From positions 1 to 64,000 of the forward strand of contig CAWJWP010000016.1 of NCBI GenBank assembly GCA_963846495.1: a stretch of DNA of 64,000 bases, read 5' to 3'. This DNA is from DASYQD01 sp963846495. GTDB taxonomy: Bacteria > Acidobacteriota > Thermoanaerobaculia > Multivoradales > JAIOJS01. Below, one piece after another: positions 24,321 to 34,041 of the stretch; the first letter of the stretch is position 1, and every line of letters starts with the position of its first letter. Position numbers and translations under genes: made by a program. The notes under the pieces are model-generated. The model was given only the letters and a program-made list of their open reading frames with translations. It was not told where the DNA came from and made no database searches.

Positions 24321-27253
24321 CGAGCGAGCGGCGAGAGCGGATCGCGCTGCTCTTCGATGAGGCCCTCGAGATGGCGCCGGGCCAACGCGAGGCCTTCGTG
24401 GCGGCGAGCTGCCCCGACGACGAGGCGATGCGGCGCGAGGTGCTGGAGCTCCTCGCCGCCGATGACGACATGGGATCGAGCTTCCTCGAGCAGCCGGCCG
24501 CGCTCGGGCTAGGCGGGCACGACGTCGACGCTGAAGAGCAGACCGGACCCGACCCGATGGTCGGCCGCCTGATCGGCGCCTATCGCCTCGAGAGTCTGCT
24601 GGGGCGCGGCGGGATGGGCGCCGTCTACCTGGCGCGGCGTGCCGACGACGAGTACGAGCAGCGAGTGGCCGTCAAGTTGCTGCACTCGGGCTTCGCCTCG
24701 GCAGGACTGGTGCGCCGTTTTCGCAGCGAGCGCCAGATCCTGGCGCTCCTCGATCATCCCAACATCGCCAAGCTCCTGGATGGAGGCACGACAGAGGACG
24801 GGCAGCCGTACCTGGTGATGGAGCTCATCACCGGCATGCGCATCGACGCCTACTGCGACGAGCATGGCCTCGGCGTCCGTGAACGCCTGCTCCTCTTCCG
24901 CGAAGTCTGCGACGCAGTCCACTTCGCCCACCAGAACCTCGTCGTGCACCGTGACCTCAAGCCGAGCAACATCCTGGTCACTGCCCAGGGAACACCCAAG
25001 CTCCTCGACTTCGGCATCGCCAAGCTCGTCGACACGCCGCAGCTGCCGCATAGCGTCGAAGTGACCAAGTCGCTTCTCCACGCGATGACTCCCAGCTACG
25101 CGAGCCCGGAGCAGCTCGCGGGGCGCAACGTCACCACCAGCAGCGACGTCTACTCCCTCGGAGTGATCCTCTACAAGCTGCTCACCGGACGGCTGCCGAG
25201 GCGGGTCGACCTGCGCTCACCGCAGGCGCTTCAAGCGGAGCTCGCTCGGGAGCCCGAGAGGCCGAGCACGGCTGCGAGTCGTGAGGATGACGTGGTGTCC
25301 GGGGCGCCGTCCGGGAGCCGGCAGCGCCTCGACACCCGGCAGCTGCGCCGTCAGCTCAGCGGCGATCTCGACACCATCGTCTTGATGGCCCTGCGCACCG
25401 AGCCCGAGCGTCGCTACGGCTCTGTCGAGCAGCTCATGGACGAGGTGAGCCGCCATCTCGACGGGCTGCCGGTGCGGGCGCGTCGCGGCACCTTCACCTA
25501 TCGAGCCGCCAAGTTCCTGCGTCGCAATCGGCTCGCCGTCTCCGCCGCCGCGGTCATCTTCGGCCTGGTGCTCGGGCTGGCGACCACCGCCACTCTGCAG
25601 GCCCGGCGGATCGCTCGTGAACGAGAGGTCGCCGAGCAGCAGCGCGGTCTCGCCGAGCAGCAGCGCGCCCGCGCCGAGCGGGAGAGGGACAAGGCGCAGC
25701 GGGTGGCCGAGTTCATGGCGAAGCTCTTCGCGACAGCGGGCAAGTCGCAGGGGATCACTGCGCGCGAGCTCCTCGACCAAGGCGCGGCAAAGCTCTACGG
25801 CGAGCTCGCGGGCGACGATCCCGAAGTGCGAGCCACGCTGCTCGCCGCGGTCGGCAGCGTCTATGCCGAGATGGCGCTCTCCATCGAGGCGAAGCGGCAC
25901 CTCGGGGAGGCGCTCCAGGTGCGCGAGAAGCTGTTCGGCCCCGACCACCTCGACGTGGCGGAGGTGGCACACCAGCTCGGCTGGGCCGCGCAGACTGCCG
26001 GCGAGCTGGTCGAAGCCGAGAAGCACGCGCGACGAGCCGTAAGGATCCGCGAGCAGCAGCTCGGCCCGAACGATCCCCAGGTTGCCAACAGCCTCTATGT
26101 GCTGGGAACGATCTACGCGGGGATGCAGCGTCTCGAGGCGGCAGAGAAGCTGATCGCGCGCGCGCTGCGCATCCAGGAGAGCCGGCTCGGCCCTGAGGCG
26201 GGCGAGGTGGGCACCATCCTCATGGAGCTTGGTCTGATCCACCGCGATCAGGGGAAGCTGGCCGAAGCCGAGGGCGCCTTTCGGCGAGTGCTGGCGAACG
26301 GCGAGCGCAGACTCGGGCCCGACCATCCGGACCTGGCGACGGTACTCAACAACCTCGCCCTCGTGCTCCATGATCGGGGCCTTCTCGAGGAGGCGACCCT
26401 CTTGTATCGACGGTCCATCGACCTCAAGGAGCGATCCTTTGGTCCAACCCCGAGGCTCGCAGCGAGCCTCTCGAATCTAGGCGAGCTCGAGCGAGCGCTC
26501 GGCGAGTACGCCCAGGCCGAGCGTCGTTTCGTTCGAGCGCAGGAGATCATGGAGGCGGCAGTCGGACCGGAAAGCGTCTACGTCGGCCTCCTCCTCGCGT
26601 CACGGGGGTTGATCCATCGCGATCGAGGCGAGCTCGAGCTCGCCGAATCTCTGCTGGAACGTGGCACGCGAGTGGTGGAGGCCTCTGTCGGCCCGGAGCA
26701 CAGGCGCTTCGCCCAGAAGCTGGTGCAGATGGCAAGCCTCGACTTCCGTCGCGGCCGGCTGCGCGAGGCGGCCGCGGCGCAAGAACGGGCGCTGCGAATT
26801 TTTCGCCTGCAGCTGGAGCCTGCGAACGCCGAGGTCTCGGCGGCGACTCGCGACCTGGCGCAGGTCGTGGCGAGCCAGGGGGACGCCGGGCGCGCCGCGA
26901 ACCTCCTGGCGGAGGTCGTGGCTGCCACCGAGGAGCGGCTGAGGAAACAGCCGGAGAATCGGGAGGACCTCGTCCTCCTCGCTTCAGCCTGGCTGGAATC
27001 GGGGCGGCTCGCAGCGGCGGCTGGCGACCATGAGGCCGCCTCGTCCCGCTTCGCCCGCGCCATCGAGCTGGTGAAGCCGTTTGCCGCCGAGTCGCACGTC
27101 ATCGAGCACGCCCGCGTCTACGCGGAGGCGCTCCTTCTGCTCGGCCGTGCGCCTGAGGCCCGCCCGGTCGTCGAGCGGCTGCTGTCCACGGGCTGGCGCG
27201 ATCCCCGATTCCTGAGCCTGGTCCGCGACCACGGTTTGGGGCCACAGACGTAG
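24317..27253 (+). CDS. Transmembrane Ser/Thr protein kinase with TPR-like sensor region
   Basis: A 978-residue protein. A short N-terminal segment (FDEALEMAPGQREAFVAASC) typical of sigma-linked kinases precedes the kinase domain (about 88-390): Gly loop GRGGMGAVYLA, Lys120 in VAVKLL, catalytic HRDLKPSNIL (211-220), DFGIAK (231-236), APE-like YASPEQLAG. All key residues are present, so it should be active. One transmembrane helix follows (about 406-425), then a coiled coil rich in Glu, Gln and Arg, and a long C-terminal region of tetratricopeptide repeats (many LGP-HP and YAEM/LGEAL-type units) that would face the periplasm. It probably acts with the overlapping ECF sigma factor. The phosphorylated targets are not shown. 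Confidence 0.93.
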   Translation: MTSERRERIALLFDEALEMAPGQREAFVAASCPDDEAMRREVLELLAADDDMGSSFLEQPAALGLGGHDVDAEEQTGPDPMVGRLIGAYRLESLLGRGGMGAVYLARRADDEYEQRVAVKLLHSGFASAGLVRRFRSERQILALLDHPNIAKLLDGGTTEDGQPYLVMELITGMRIDAYCDEHGLGVRERLLLFREVCDAVHFAHQNLVVHRDLKPSNILVTAQGTPKLLDFGIAKLVDTPQLPHSVEVTKSLLHAMTPSYASPEQLAGRNVTTSSDVYSLGVILYKLLTGRLPRRVDLRSPQALQAELAREPERPSTAASREDDVVSGAPSGSRQRLDTRQLRRQLSGDLDTIVLMALRTEPERRYGSVEQLMDEVSRHLDGLPVRARRGTFTYRAAKFLRRNRLAVSAAAVIFGLVLGLATTATLQARRIAREREVAEQQRGLAEQQRARAERERDKAQRVAEFMAKLFATAGKSQGITARELLDQGAAKLYGELAGDDPEVRATLLAAVGSVYAEMALSIEAKRHLGEALQVREKLFGPDHLDVAEVAHQLGWAAQTAGELVEAEKHARRAVRIREQQLGPNDPQVANSLYVLGTIYAGMQRLEAAEKLIARALRIQESRLGPEAGEVGTILMELGLIHRDQGKLAEAEGAFRRVLANGERRLGPDHPDLATVLNNLALVLHDRGLLEEATLLYRRSIDLKERSFGPTPRLAASLSNLGELERALGEYAQAERRFVRAQEIMEAAVGPESVYVGLLLASRGLIHRDRGELELAESLLERGTRVVEASVGPEHRRFAQKLVQMASLDFRRGRLREAAAAQERALRIFRLQLEPANAEVSAATRDLAQVVASQGDAGRAANLLAEVVAATEERLRKQPENREDLVLLASAWLESGRLAAAAGDHEAASSRFARAIELVKPFAAESHVIEHARVYAEALLLLGRAPEARPVVERLLSTGWRDPRFLSLVRDHGLGPQT

Positions 27254-27271
27254 ACCTGCGCGACGCTCGCC

Positions 27272-27862
27272 CTAGCGCGCCGCCGGCCCGCGGCGGGTGA
27301 GGGTCATGCCCAAGAACTCGGTCCACTTCACGCCGTCGGCCGAGTACTCGCCCTTCTCGACCCAGCGGCCCTGCTCGTCGAGGCGCATCGTGAAGCGGAC
27401 CTTTCCGCGGGGCGTGTCGAATCCCCAGACCACGGTCTTGTCGCCCACCGTCACCTGCGGGATCGTCGGCGCCGCGCCGGCGCGGTAGGTCCACATCACG
27501 TGCTGCTTGGCGCCAGGGTCCCAGGCGACGACGGCCATGGCGTCGTGAACCACCCGTTCGGTCCCCGTCGCCGCGTCACGCTGGGTGCCCCGACCCTGGA
27601 TGAGGAGCAGCTCGCCGTTGACCTTCCACTCGACGAGCTCGTGCTGCTGCACGATCTCGCGCGGGCCCGGGCCCATCTGCGACCATGCCTCACCCTCCCA
27701 TTCGCCGACGAGGAATTGGAGCGCCGCCATCTGGTCTTTCGGCGAGGGGGCGGGCTGGCTGGCCGCGGGCGGTGGTGTCTCGGCGAGGCCTGGTGCCGCA
27801 ACGGCAAGTGTAGACACCAGCACGATGGCGATGCGCAAGCGATCGAGGCTTCGAGCTCTCAT
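27272..27862 (-). CDS. Exported DUF1579-like (lipocalin-type) protein
   Basis: A 196-residue protein with a signal peptide (IAIVLVSTLAVAAPGLA) and a good GGAGGG ribosome site before the ATG at 27862. The mature part reads LQFLVGEWEGEAWSQMGPG, QHELVEWKVNGELLLIQGRG, MWTYRAGAA and a C-terminal EKGEYSADGVKWTEFLGMTL; the LVGEWEG start and alternating strands are typical of DUF1579/heme-binding-like lipocalin-type domains. Ligand unknown. It converges with the kinase gene, whose stop lies 18 bp away. A calycin-like binding protein is the simplest reading, based on pattern only. Confidence 0.8.
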   Translation of the reverse strand: MRARSLDRLRIAIVLVSTLAVAAPGLAETPPPAASQPAPSPKDQMAALQFLVGEWEGEAWSQMGPGPREIVQQHELVEWKVNGELLLIQGRGTQRDAATGTERVVHDAMAVVAWDPGAKQHVMWTYRAGAAPTIPQVTVGDKTVVWGFDTPRGKVRFTMRLDEQGRWVEKGEYSADGVKWTEFLGMTLTRRGPAAR

Positions 27863-27871
27863 GATTCCCTC

Positions 27872-27986
27872 CAGCCGCCTCAGGCGGCGCGGTAGTGGTC
27901 CTGCATCGGGTAACGCTTGGCGTACCAGCCGAACAGGGCGGCGACGATCAGCGCGAAGCCGGCGAAGAAGAACATGAGGAAGGCGG
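27872..27986. repeat. 115-bp direct repeat, copy 1 (duplicated 3' end of POT gene)
   Basis: Matches 30468-30582 in the same orientation with about three mismatches. It carries the last codons and the stop of the POT transporter gene and lies on the far side of the Asp-box protein gene. Confidence 0.85.
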
Positions 27987-27990
27987 AGCG
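27880..27990 (-). pseudogene. 3' fragment of a POT-family transporter
   Basis: This short piece encodes AFLMFFFAGFALIVAALFG and YAKRYPMQDHYRAA, the last transmembrane helix and tail of the POT transporter at 30476-32075. The open frame extends upstream to 28152, but that part is unrelated and runs across the ribosome site of the divergent gene at 28151, so it is unlikely to be a real fusion. It is a remnant produced by duplication of the transporter's end. Confidence 0.7.
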
Positions 27991-28150
27991 GTGCAGCAGC
28001 GAGTACTCGGGCATGTTGGCGAGCCTCCGGAGGAGGAGTCTATGAGCCGTTTGGGCGAGCCGCACCGCATCCAGTACCGGAAGCAGGCGCGGTTGTTCGT
28101 TGTCCGCTTCGAACCTCGATATCTCTTCGGCGAAAAAGGGAGGTGTACCC

Positions 28151-30409
28151 ATGCGATCCGTCGCGGGCTCGGTTCTTTCCTGGCAGAAATACCTCGGTTC
28201 CGCTCTGGCCTTGTTCGGCCTTTGCTGCGCAGCCCACGCCCAGCCGATCGACAGCCGGCGCGGTGCCGACTCGAGGGTCGACTATGCCGCACTGACCCGG
28301 CTCGGCCCCTGGGACGACCGCAATTACAAGCTCACCAAGGAAGACCTGGATCTCCTCGCCCCCAACGAGGCCGAGCTGCTCGAGCCCATCCCAGTCTTCT
28401 TCCGCGTCGCCTTGCGCAAGGCGCGCCCCGAGCTGCCGAAGAGTGGTCCGGCGCAGTACCCGCTCTCCGCCCTGCAGATCTTCCTGCAGACCCACGGCGG
28501 CTACCTGGTGGATGGCAAGCTCTCCACCCGCGTCGAGTATCGGGAGGGCCGCTTCTTCGTGCTCGAGGCCCAGGAGCCGGCCGCGGAGGCGCCGCCGGAG
28601 AAGGCACTGGCACTGTCGGGCCAGGTGAGAGTCGCCGCGGGCGCGGAGTCGGCGATCAAGATCAGTCCGACCGATGCCAACCGGGTGATCGCCGGCACCA
28701 ACGGCGGAGCCATGTACCGGTCTACCGACGGCGGCGCGACCTGGGCGCCCGCCGCGCCGCTACCTCTCGGCGGGGCCTGCTGCGACCCGACCGTGGACTG
28801 GTCCGCGGACGGCGTGCAGGCCTACACCGCCACCCTGGGGGGATGCACCGAGTTCTCGTTGTGCGGAGTGTGGGTCTACCGCTCCGCCGACGGCGGCGTC
28901 ACCTGGACGGACTTCCAGAACCAGACGCCCGGCGATCCGCGGCGTGAGATCACCACCTCGGGCAGCGACAAGGAGTACCTCCACGTCGACAGGCACGGCA
29001 CCTCACCTTTCCGCGACCACGTGTACCTGACCTGGCACGATGGCTTCTTCATGAAGTTGTCGCGCTCGACCGACCGCGGCAACACCTGGAGCTCGCCGCT
29101 GGTCCTGTCGTCGGGGGAGCTGGAGAGGGGCATCGGCAGCGACATCGCGACCGACAAGAACGGCCACGTGTACTACTTCTGGCCCGCCTTCAACAGCCGG
29201 CGCATCCTGCTGCGCAAGTCCACCAACGGCGGCGCGAGCTTCGGGCCCACCGTACAGGTGGGTTCCACGAACGGCGCCTACTATTTCCCGATCCCTGCGG
29301 ACCGGAGTGCCTTCATCTACGTCGCCGCGGATGCCGACCTGAGCGGCGGCCCCTTCGCCAACCGGATCTACGTGGCGTGGGCTGACTCGACGGCCGCGCC
29401 CTCCACCAACGCCGCGTCAAACCACGCCCGCGTCCAGGTGGCGTTCTCGAGCGACGGTGGCGCGACCTGGAGCGTGCGCACCCCGCACGAGACGGCGGAC
29501 GCCGGCGCCGTGGACCGTTTCCAGCCCTGGCTCGCCGTGGGCCAGGACGGCATCGTCTACCTCACCTTCTACGATACCCGCCTGGCGACCGGCCGCACCG
29601 GTGTGGACCTTTTCTCCAGCAAGTCCACCGACGGCGGCAACACCTGGTCGGCGCCGGCGCGGCTGACAACGGCCACCTCGCCGCACATCGAGTCGAGCTT
29701 CGAGTGGGGGGACTACAACGGCCTCGACGCGTTGTCACAGCAGCTCCTCGGCATCTTCACCGACAACCGCAACGAATCCGGCGGCACGACGGACTCGGTC
29801 GACGTCTACGCGGTGGGGACCCCCATCAGTGGGCCAGTGACCGTAACGTTCCTGTCGGAGGGAGCCGTCGACGGGCGCATCGTCGAGTCGACGGAGACCA
29901 GCGGCGTGGGCGGGGAGATCGTTACGGACGATGCCGGCGCCGGCGGCCTGCGGGTGGGCGACACCACGACCGACCAGCAGTTCCGCTCGTTCCTCTCCTT
30001 CCACACCGGGTCGATCCCCGACGGCGCGCCGATCCTGGCCGCCACTCTGCAGCTCCGGCGCGGTACGGCCTCCGGCACCAGCCCGTTCACCACCCACGGT
30101 CCCTGCCGCGTCGACGTGGTCAACCGCTTCTTCGGCAGCGGCGCCGCCCTCGAGGCGGCCGACTTCCAGGCCGCGGCGACGGTGGTGGGGGCGGCCACAC
30201 TGTCCAACCCCACCTTCAACGGCGCACTGTCCACGGGCGCCCTCAACTCTCCGGGCCGCGCCGCCATCAACCGGGTCGGCCGCACCCAGTTCCGCATCTA
30301 TTGCAACGTGGAGGACGACGACGACGGCGTCATCGACACCGTCGGCTTCTATCCGGGCGATGCCACCGTGCCCTCGAACCGGGCGGTGCTGATCGTTACC
30401 TACCAGTAG
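28151..30409 (+). CDS. Exported Asp-box (sialidase/neuraminidase fold) protein with C-terminal DNRLRE-like domain
   Basis: The ATG at 28151 follows GGAGGT at 6 bases and opens a signal peptide (ALALFGLCCAAHAQ); about 752 residues. Six Asp-box motifs are visible (YRSTDGGATW, YRSADGGVTW, SRSTDRGNTW, RKSTNGGASF, AFSSDGGATW, SKSTDGGNTW), the pattern of BNR repeats in six-bladed sialidase-fold propellers. The C-terminal part (from about GRIVESTETSG) has FRSFLSFHTGSIPDGAPIL and a DDDDGVIDT loop, resembling the DNRLRE beta-sandwich used by secreted proteins. A full sialidase catalytic set (Arg triad, Tyr, Asp) cannot be assigned, so it may bind rather than cleave. The gene is bracketed by 115-bp direct repeats of a transporter end, which suggests it arrived or was moved as a unit. 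Confidence 0.82.
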   Translation: MRSVAGSVLSWQKYLGSALALFGLCCAAHAQPIDSRRGADSRVDYAALTRLGPWDDRNYKLTKEDLDLLAPNEAELLEPIPVFFRVALRKARPELPKSGPAQYPLSALQIFLQTHGGYLVDGKLSTRVEYREGRFFVLEAQEPAAEAPPEKALALSGQVRVAAGAESAIKISPTDANRVIAGTNGGAMYRSTDGGATWAPAAPLPLGGACCDPTVDWSADGVQAYTATLGGCTEFSLCGVWVYRSADGGVTWTDFQNQTPGDPRREITTSGSDKEYLHVDRHGTSPFRDHVYLTWHDGFFMKLSRSTDRGNTWSSPLVLSSGELERGIGSDIATDKNGHVYYFWPAFNSRRILLRKSTNGGASFGPTVQVGSTNGAYYFPIPADRSAFIYVAADADLSGGPFANRIYVAWADSTAAPSTNAASNHARVQVAFSSDGGATWSVRTPHETADAGAVDRFQPWLAVGQDGIVYLTFYDTRLATGRTGVDLFSSKSTDGGNTWSAPARLTTATSPHIESSFEWGDYNGLDALSQQLLGIFTDNRNESGGTTDSVDVYAVGTPISGPVTVTFLSEGAVDGRIVESTETSGVGGEIVTDDAGAGGLRVGDTTTDQQFRSFLSFHTGSIPDGAPILAATLQLRRGTASGTSPFTTHGPCRVDVVNRFFGSGAALEAADFQAAATVVGAATLSNPTFNGALSTGALNSPGRAAINRVGRTQFRIYCNVEDDDDGVIDTVGFYPGDATVPSNRAVLIVTYQ

Positions 30410-30467
30410 TCGCCCGCCGGCCGGCGGATGGCGCCAAGGAATGGGCGCACGCCGTCGGCCGGCAGGT

Positions 30468-30582
30468 CAGCCGCCTCAGACGGCGCGGTAGTGGTCCTGC
30501 ATCGGGTAGCGCTTGGCGTACCAGCCGAACAGGGCGGCGACCATCAGCGCGAAGCCGGCGAAGAAGAACATGAGGAAGGCGG
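30468..30582. repeat. 115-bp direct repeat, copy 2 (native 3' end of POT gene)
   Basis: Partner of 27872-27986. It covers the last 35 or so codons of the transporter gene. The 2.5-kb interval between the copies holds only the Asp-box protein gene. Confidence 0.85.
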
Positions 30583-32075
30583 CTTCGCTGAGGCCGGTGT
30601 CGGCGATCTTGGCCATCACCTCCGGGCGGCGGACGCTGGCGTTGGTGAGCAGCACCCAGAGGTTGCCGAAGGTCGTCGACAGCAGCCAGAAGCTCATGAT
30701 GATGCCCTTCATCGAGGACGGGGCCTGGCTGTAGGCGAACTCGAGCCCGGTCGCCGAAACCAGCACCTCGCCGAAGGTCAGCAATGCATAGGGCAGGGTC
30801 TGCCAGGCGATCGACACCGGCGCGCCGCCGTCGAGCCAGAGCTGCAGGATGCCGGCGACGATCCAGGCGAGGCCGGAGAAGGCGATGCCGGAACCCATCC
30901 GCCGCAGCGCGGTCGGCTCGAAGCCGAAGCGGCGCAGCATCGGATAGAGGACGATGTTGTTGAACGGGATCAGCAGCATCACCAGCAACGGGTTGAGCGC
31001 CTGCATCTGCGCCGGCTCGCGGACGAGCCAGCTCGGCCACCACGGCTGGTCGTGCGGCATGACCATGGCGTTGCCCTGCAGGATCCAGGTCGACGCCTTC
31101 TGGTCGAAGAGCGACCAGAACGGCGTCACCAGCGCGAAGACGATGAGGATGCGCAGGACCGCGCGCACGCCGTCGACCGCCGCGTCCGGGTGCAACCCGC
31201 GAGCGCGCTCGAGCTGCATCGAGGTGCCGATGCCGCCGAAGACGAGCAGCAGACCGAGGGCGACGCAAGCGGCGATCACGAACCCGAGCGGCCCGGTGAG
31301 GAACAGCGCGGCGACGGCGAGCAGCACGCCGAGGCCCGCCACCAGGAGGCCGGGCCGCGACGCACCGGGCAGCCGCCGAGTCAACGCCGTCTTCGCCACG
31401 TTCATGAACGAGTCGGGGTCCGTCGGCGCCGGCGGCACGTGCACGTACTTCTTGCGGCCGGCCCAGAAGATCACCGTGGCGATGAGCATCAGGATGCCCG
31501 GGATGCCGAAGGCCCAGGACGGCTCCCCACGACTTGAGGATGCGCGGCATCAACAGCGAGGCGAAGAACGAGCCGAAGTTGATCGACCAGTAGAAGGCGT
31601 CGTAGACGACCTTGGCCTTGGCTTTGTTGGTCTGGTCGAACTGGTCGCCGACGAAGGCCGAGACGAGCGGCTTGATGCCGCCGGAGCCGAGCGCGATCAG
31701 CAACAGGCCGGTGTAGAAGCCCGTCCGGTTGTCCTCGAACGTCGCCAGGCAGGCGTGGCCGACGCAGTAGAGCAGCGACAGCCAGAAGATCGTCCGGTAC
31801 TTGCCGAAGAAACGGTCCGAGATCCAGCCGCCCAGCAGCGGGAAGAAGTAGACGCCGATGACGAAGCTGTGGAAGACCTCCTTCGCCATCCCGGCGCGCT
31901 CCGCCTCGGGCGCATAGAGCAGCAGCGAGGTGATGAGGAACGGCGTCAGGATGTTCCGCATCCCGTAGAAGCTGAAGCGCTCGCAGGCTTCGTTGCCGAT
32001 GATGTAGGGGACCTGCCGGGGCATCCGCCCGGGGTCGGCGGTCTGGGGGCGCGCTGTGGCGACGGCGTCAGTCAT
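30476..32075 (-). pseudogene. POT/PTR-family proton-dependent oligopeptide transporter, one frameshift
   Basis: The ATG at 32075 opens a protein with the family motif NEACERFSFYGMRNIL and GGWISDRFFGKYRTI, then several helices up to ILKSWG. At about 31525-31535 one base is lost; the next frame continues without a gap (SWAFGIPGILMLIATVIFWAG) through the remaining helices (VLRILIVFALVTPFWSLFDQ, GLEFAYSQAPSSMKGI) to a TGA at 30476. Rejoined length is about 530 residues, normal for POT transporters that import di- and tripeptides with protons. Apart from this one break the code is intact, so the shift is either recent or a sequencing error. The upstream neighbour is a decayed fragment on the opposite strand. 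Confidence 0.85.
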
Positions 32076-32181
32076 CTCGGGTCGGCTCCGTACGTCAGGT
32101 CGGTCAAACCGGCGTATTCTGACTGAGACCGCCTCGCGGCTCGCATGCTGGGGCGTGCGACAATGAGTCCGCGTCCTCCAG

Positions 32182-32498
32182 GTGGCTCGTGCCATCTGCC
32201 CGGCGCCGGCGCCCAACGCCTTCGGCTCCCCCGGCTATCCCGGCTGGCGGGCCAATGCGCTCGCCGCGCTGCAGACCGGCGGCTGCGCCACCATCGGCGA
32301 TCGGGACGTCGATCCCACCGCCTTCGTGCCGCACACGCTCTACTACGAGCCCGAGCACGCCATGGTCACCAGCTTCTCCTCGTGGCGCGGCAGGGAAAAC
32401 TCGCCGGCACCTTCGATGCCGAGCTCGGCAACCGGTTGCACTGTCCCTTGCGCGTGCGAGGGCTTAGGTTCGACGTAACGCGGGGCGGCTCAAACTGA
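32182..32498 (+). pseudogene. Decayed fragment of an exported protein
   Basis: The 570-bp gap between the POT start and the NtrC-like gene holds coding-like sequence that begins without a clear start (NAFGSPGYPGWRANALAALQ, TAFVPHTLYYEPEHAMVT) and after SSWRG shifts to another frame (GTFDAELGNRLHC, ending in a TGA at 32498). The GNRLH ending recalls C-terminal beta-sandwich domains seen in secreted proteins, but I cannot name the family. GACAAT at about 32160 could be an old -10 box. The two halves are too short for a full protein. Treat as a remnant with low confidence. Confidence 0.35.
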
Positions 32499-32647
32499 GC
32501 CACTGCCGTCGTCGAGTGCGTCCGGCGGGCCACGCGTGCTCATGCATGTATGCTTGAGAGGCGAGCCGACTCGGGCTCGAATCCTGCGAGCCATGCCGGC
32601 CGGCTCGATTGCTCTTCACGGGTGAGCTTCCAAAGAGCGGGTGTCGT

Positions 32648-34012
<1,365 letters not shown>

Positions 34013-34041
34013 CCCGGTCGCGGCGCCCGCAGTCGGCGGCC

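Noticed and set aside
27991..28152. Fusion of the POT tail fragment to an N-terminal segment
   Set aside because: The segment overlaps the ribosome site and start of the Asp-box gene on the other strand and has no similarity to POT proteins.
30410..30475. GC-rich palindromes between the Asp-box and POT genes as terminator
   Set aside because: Several overlapping CCGG/GGCC palindromes are possible and none has a T-rich tail, so no single structure is supported.
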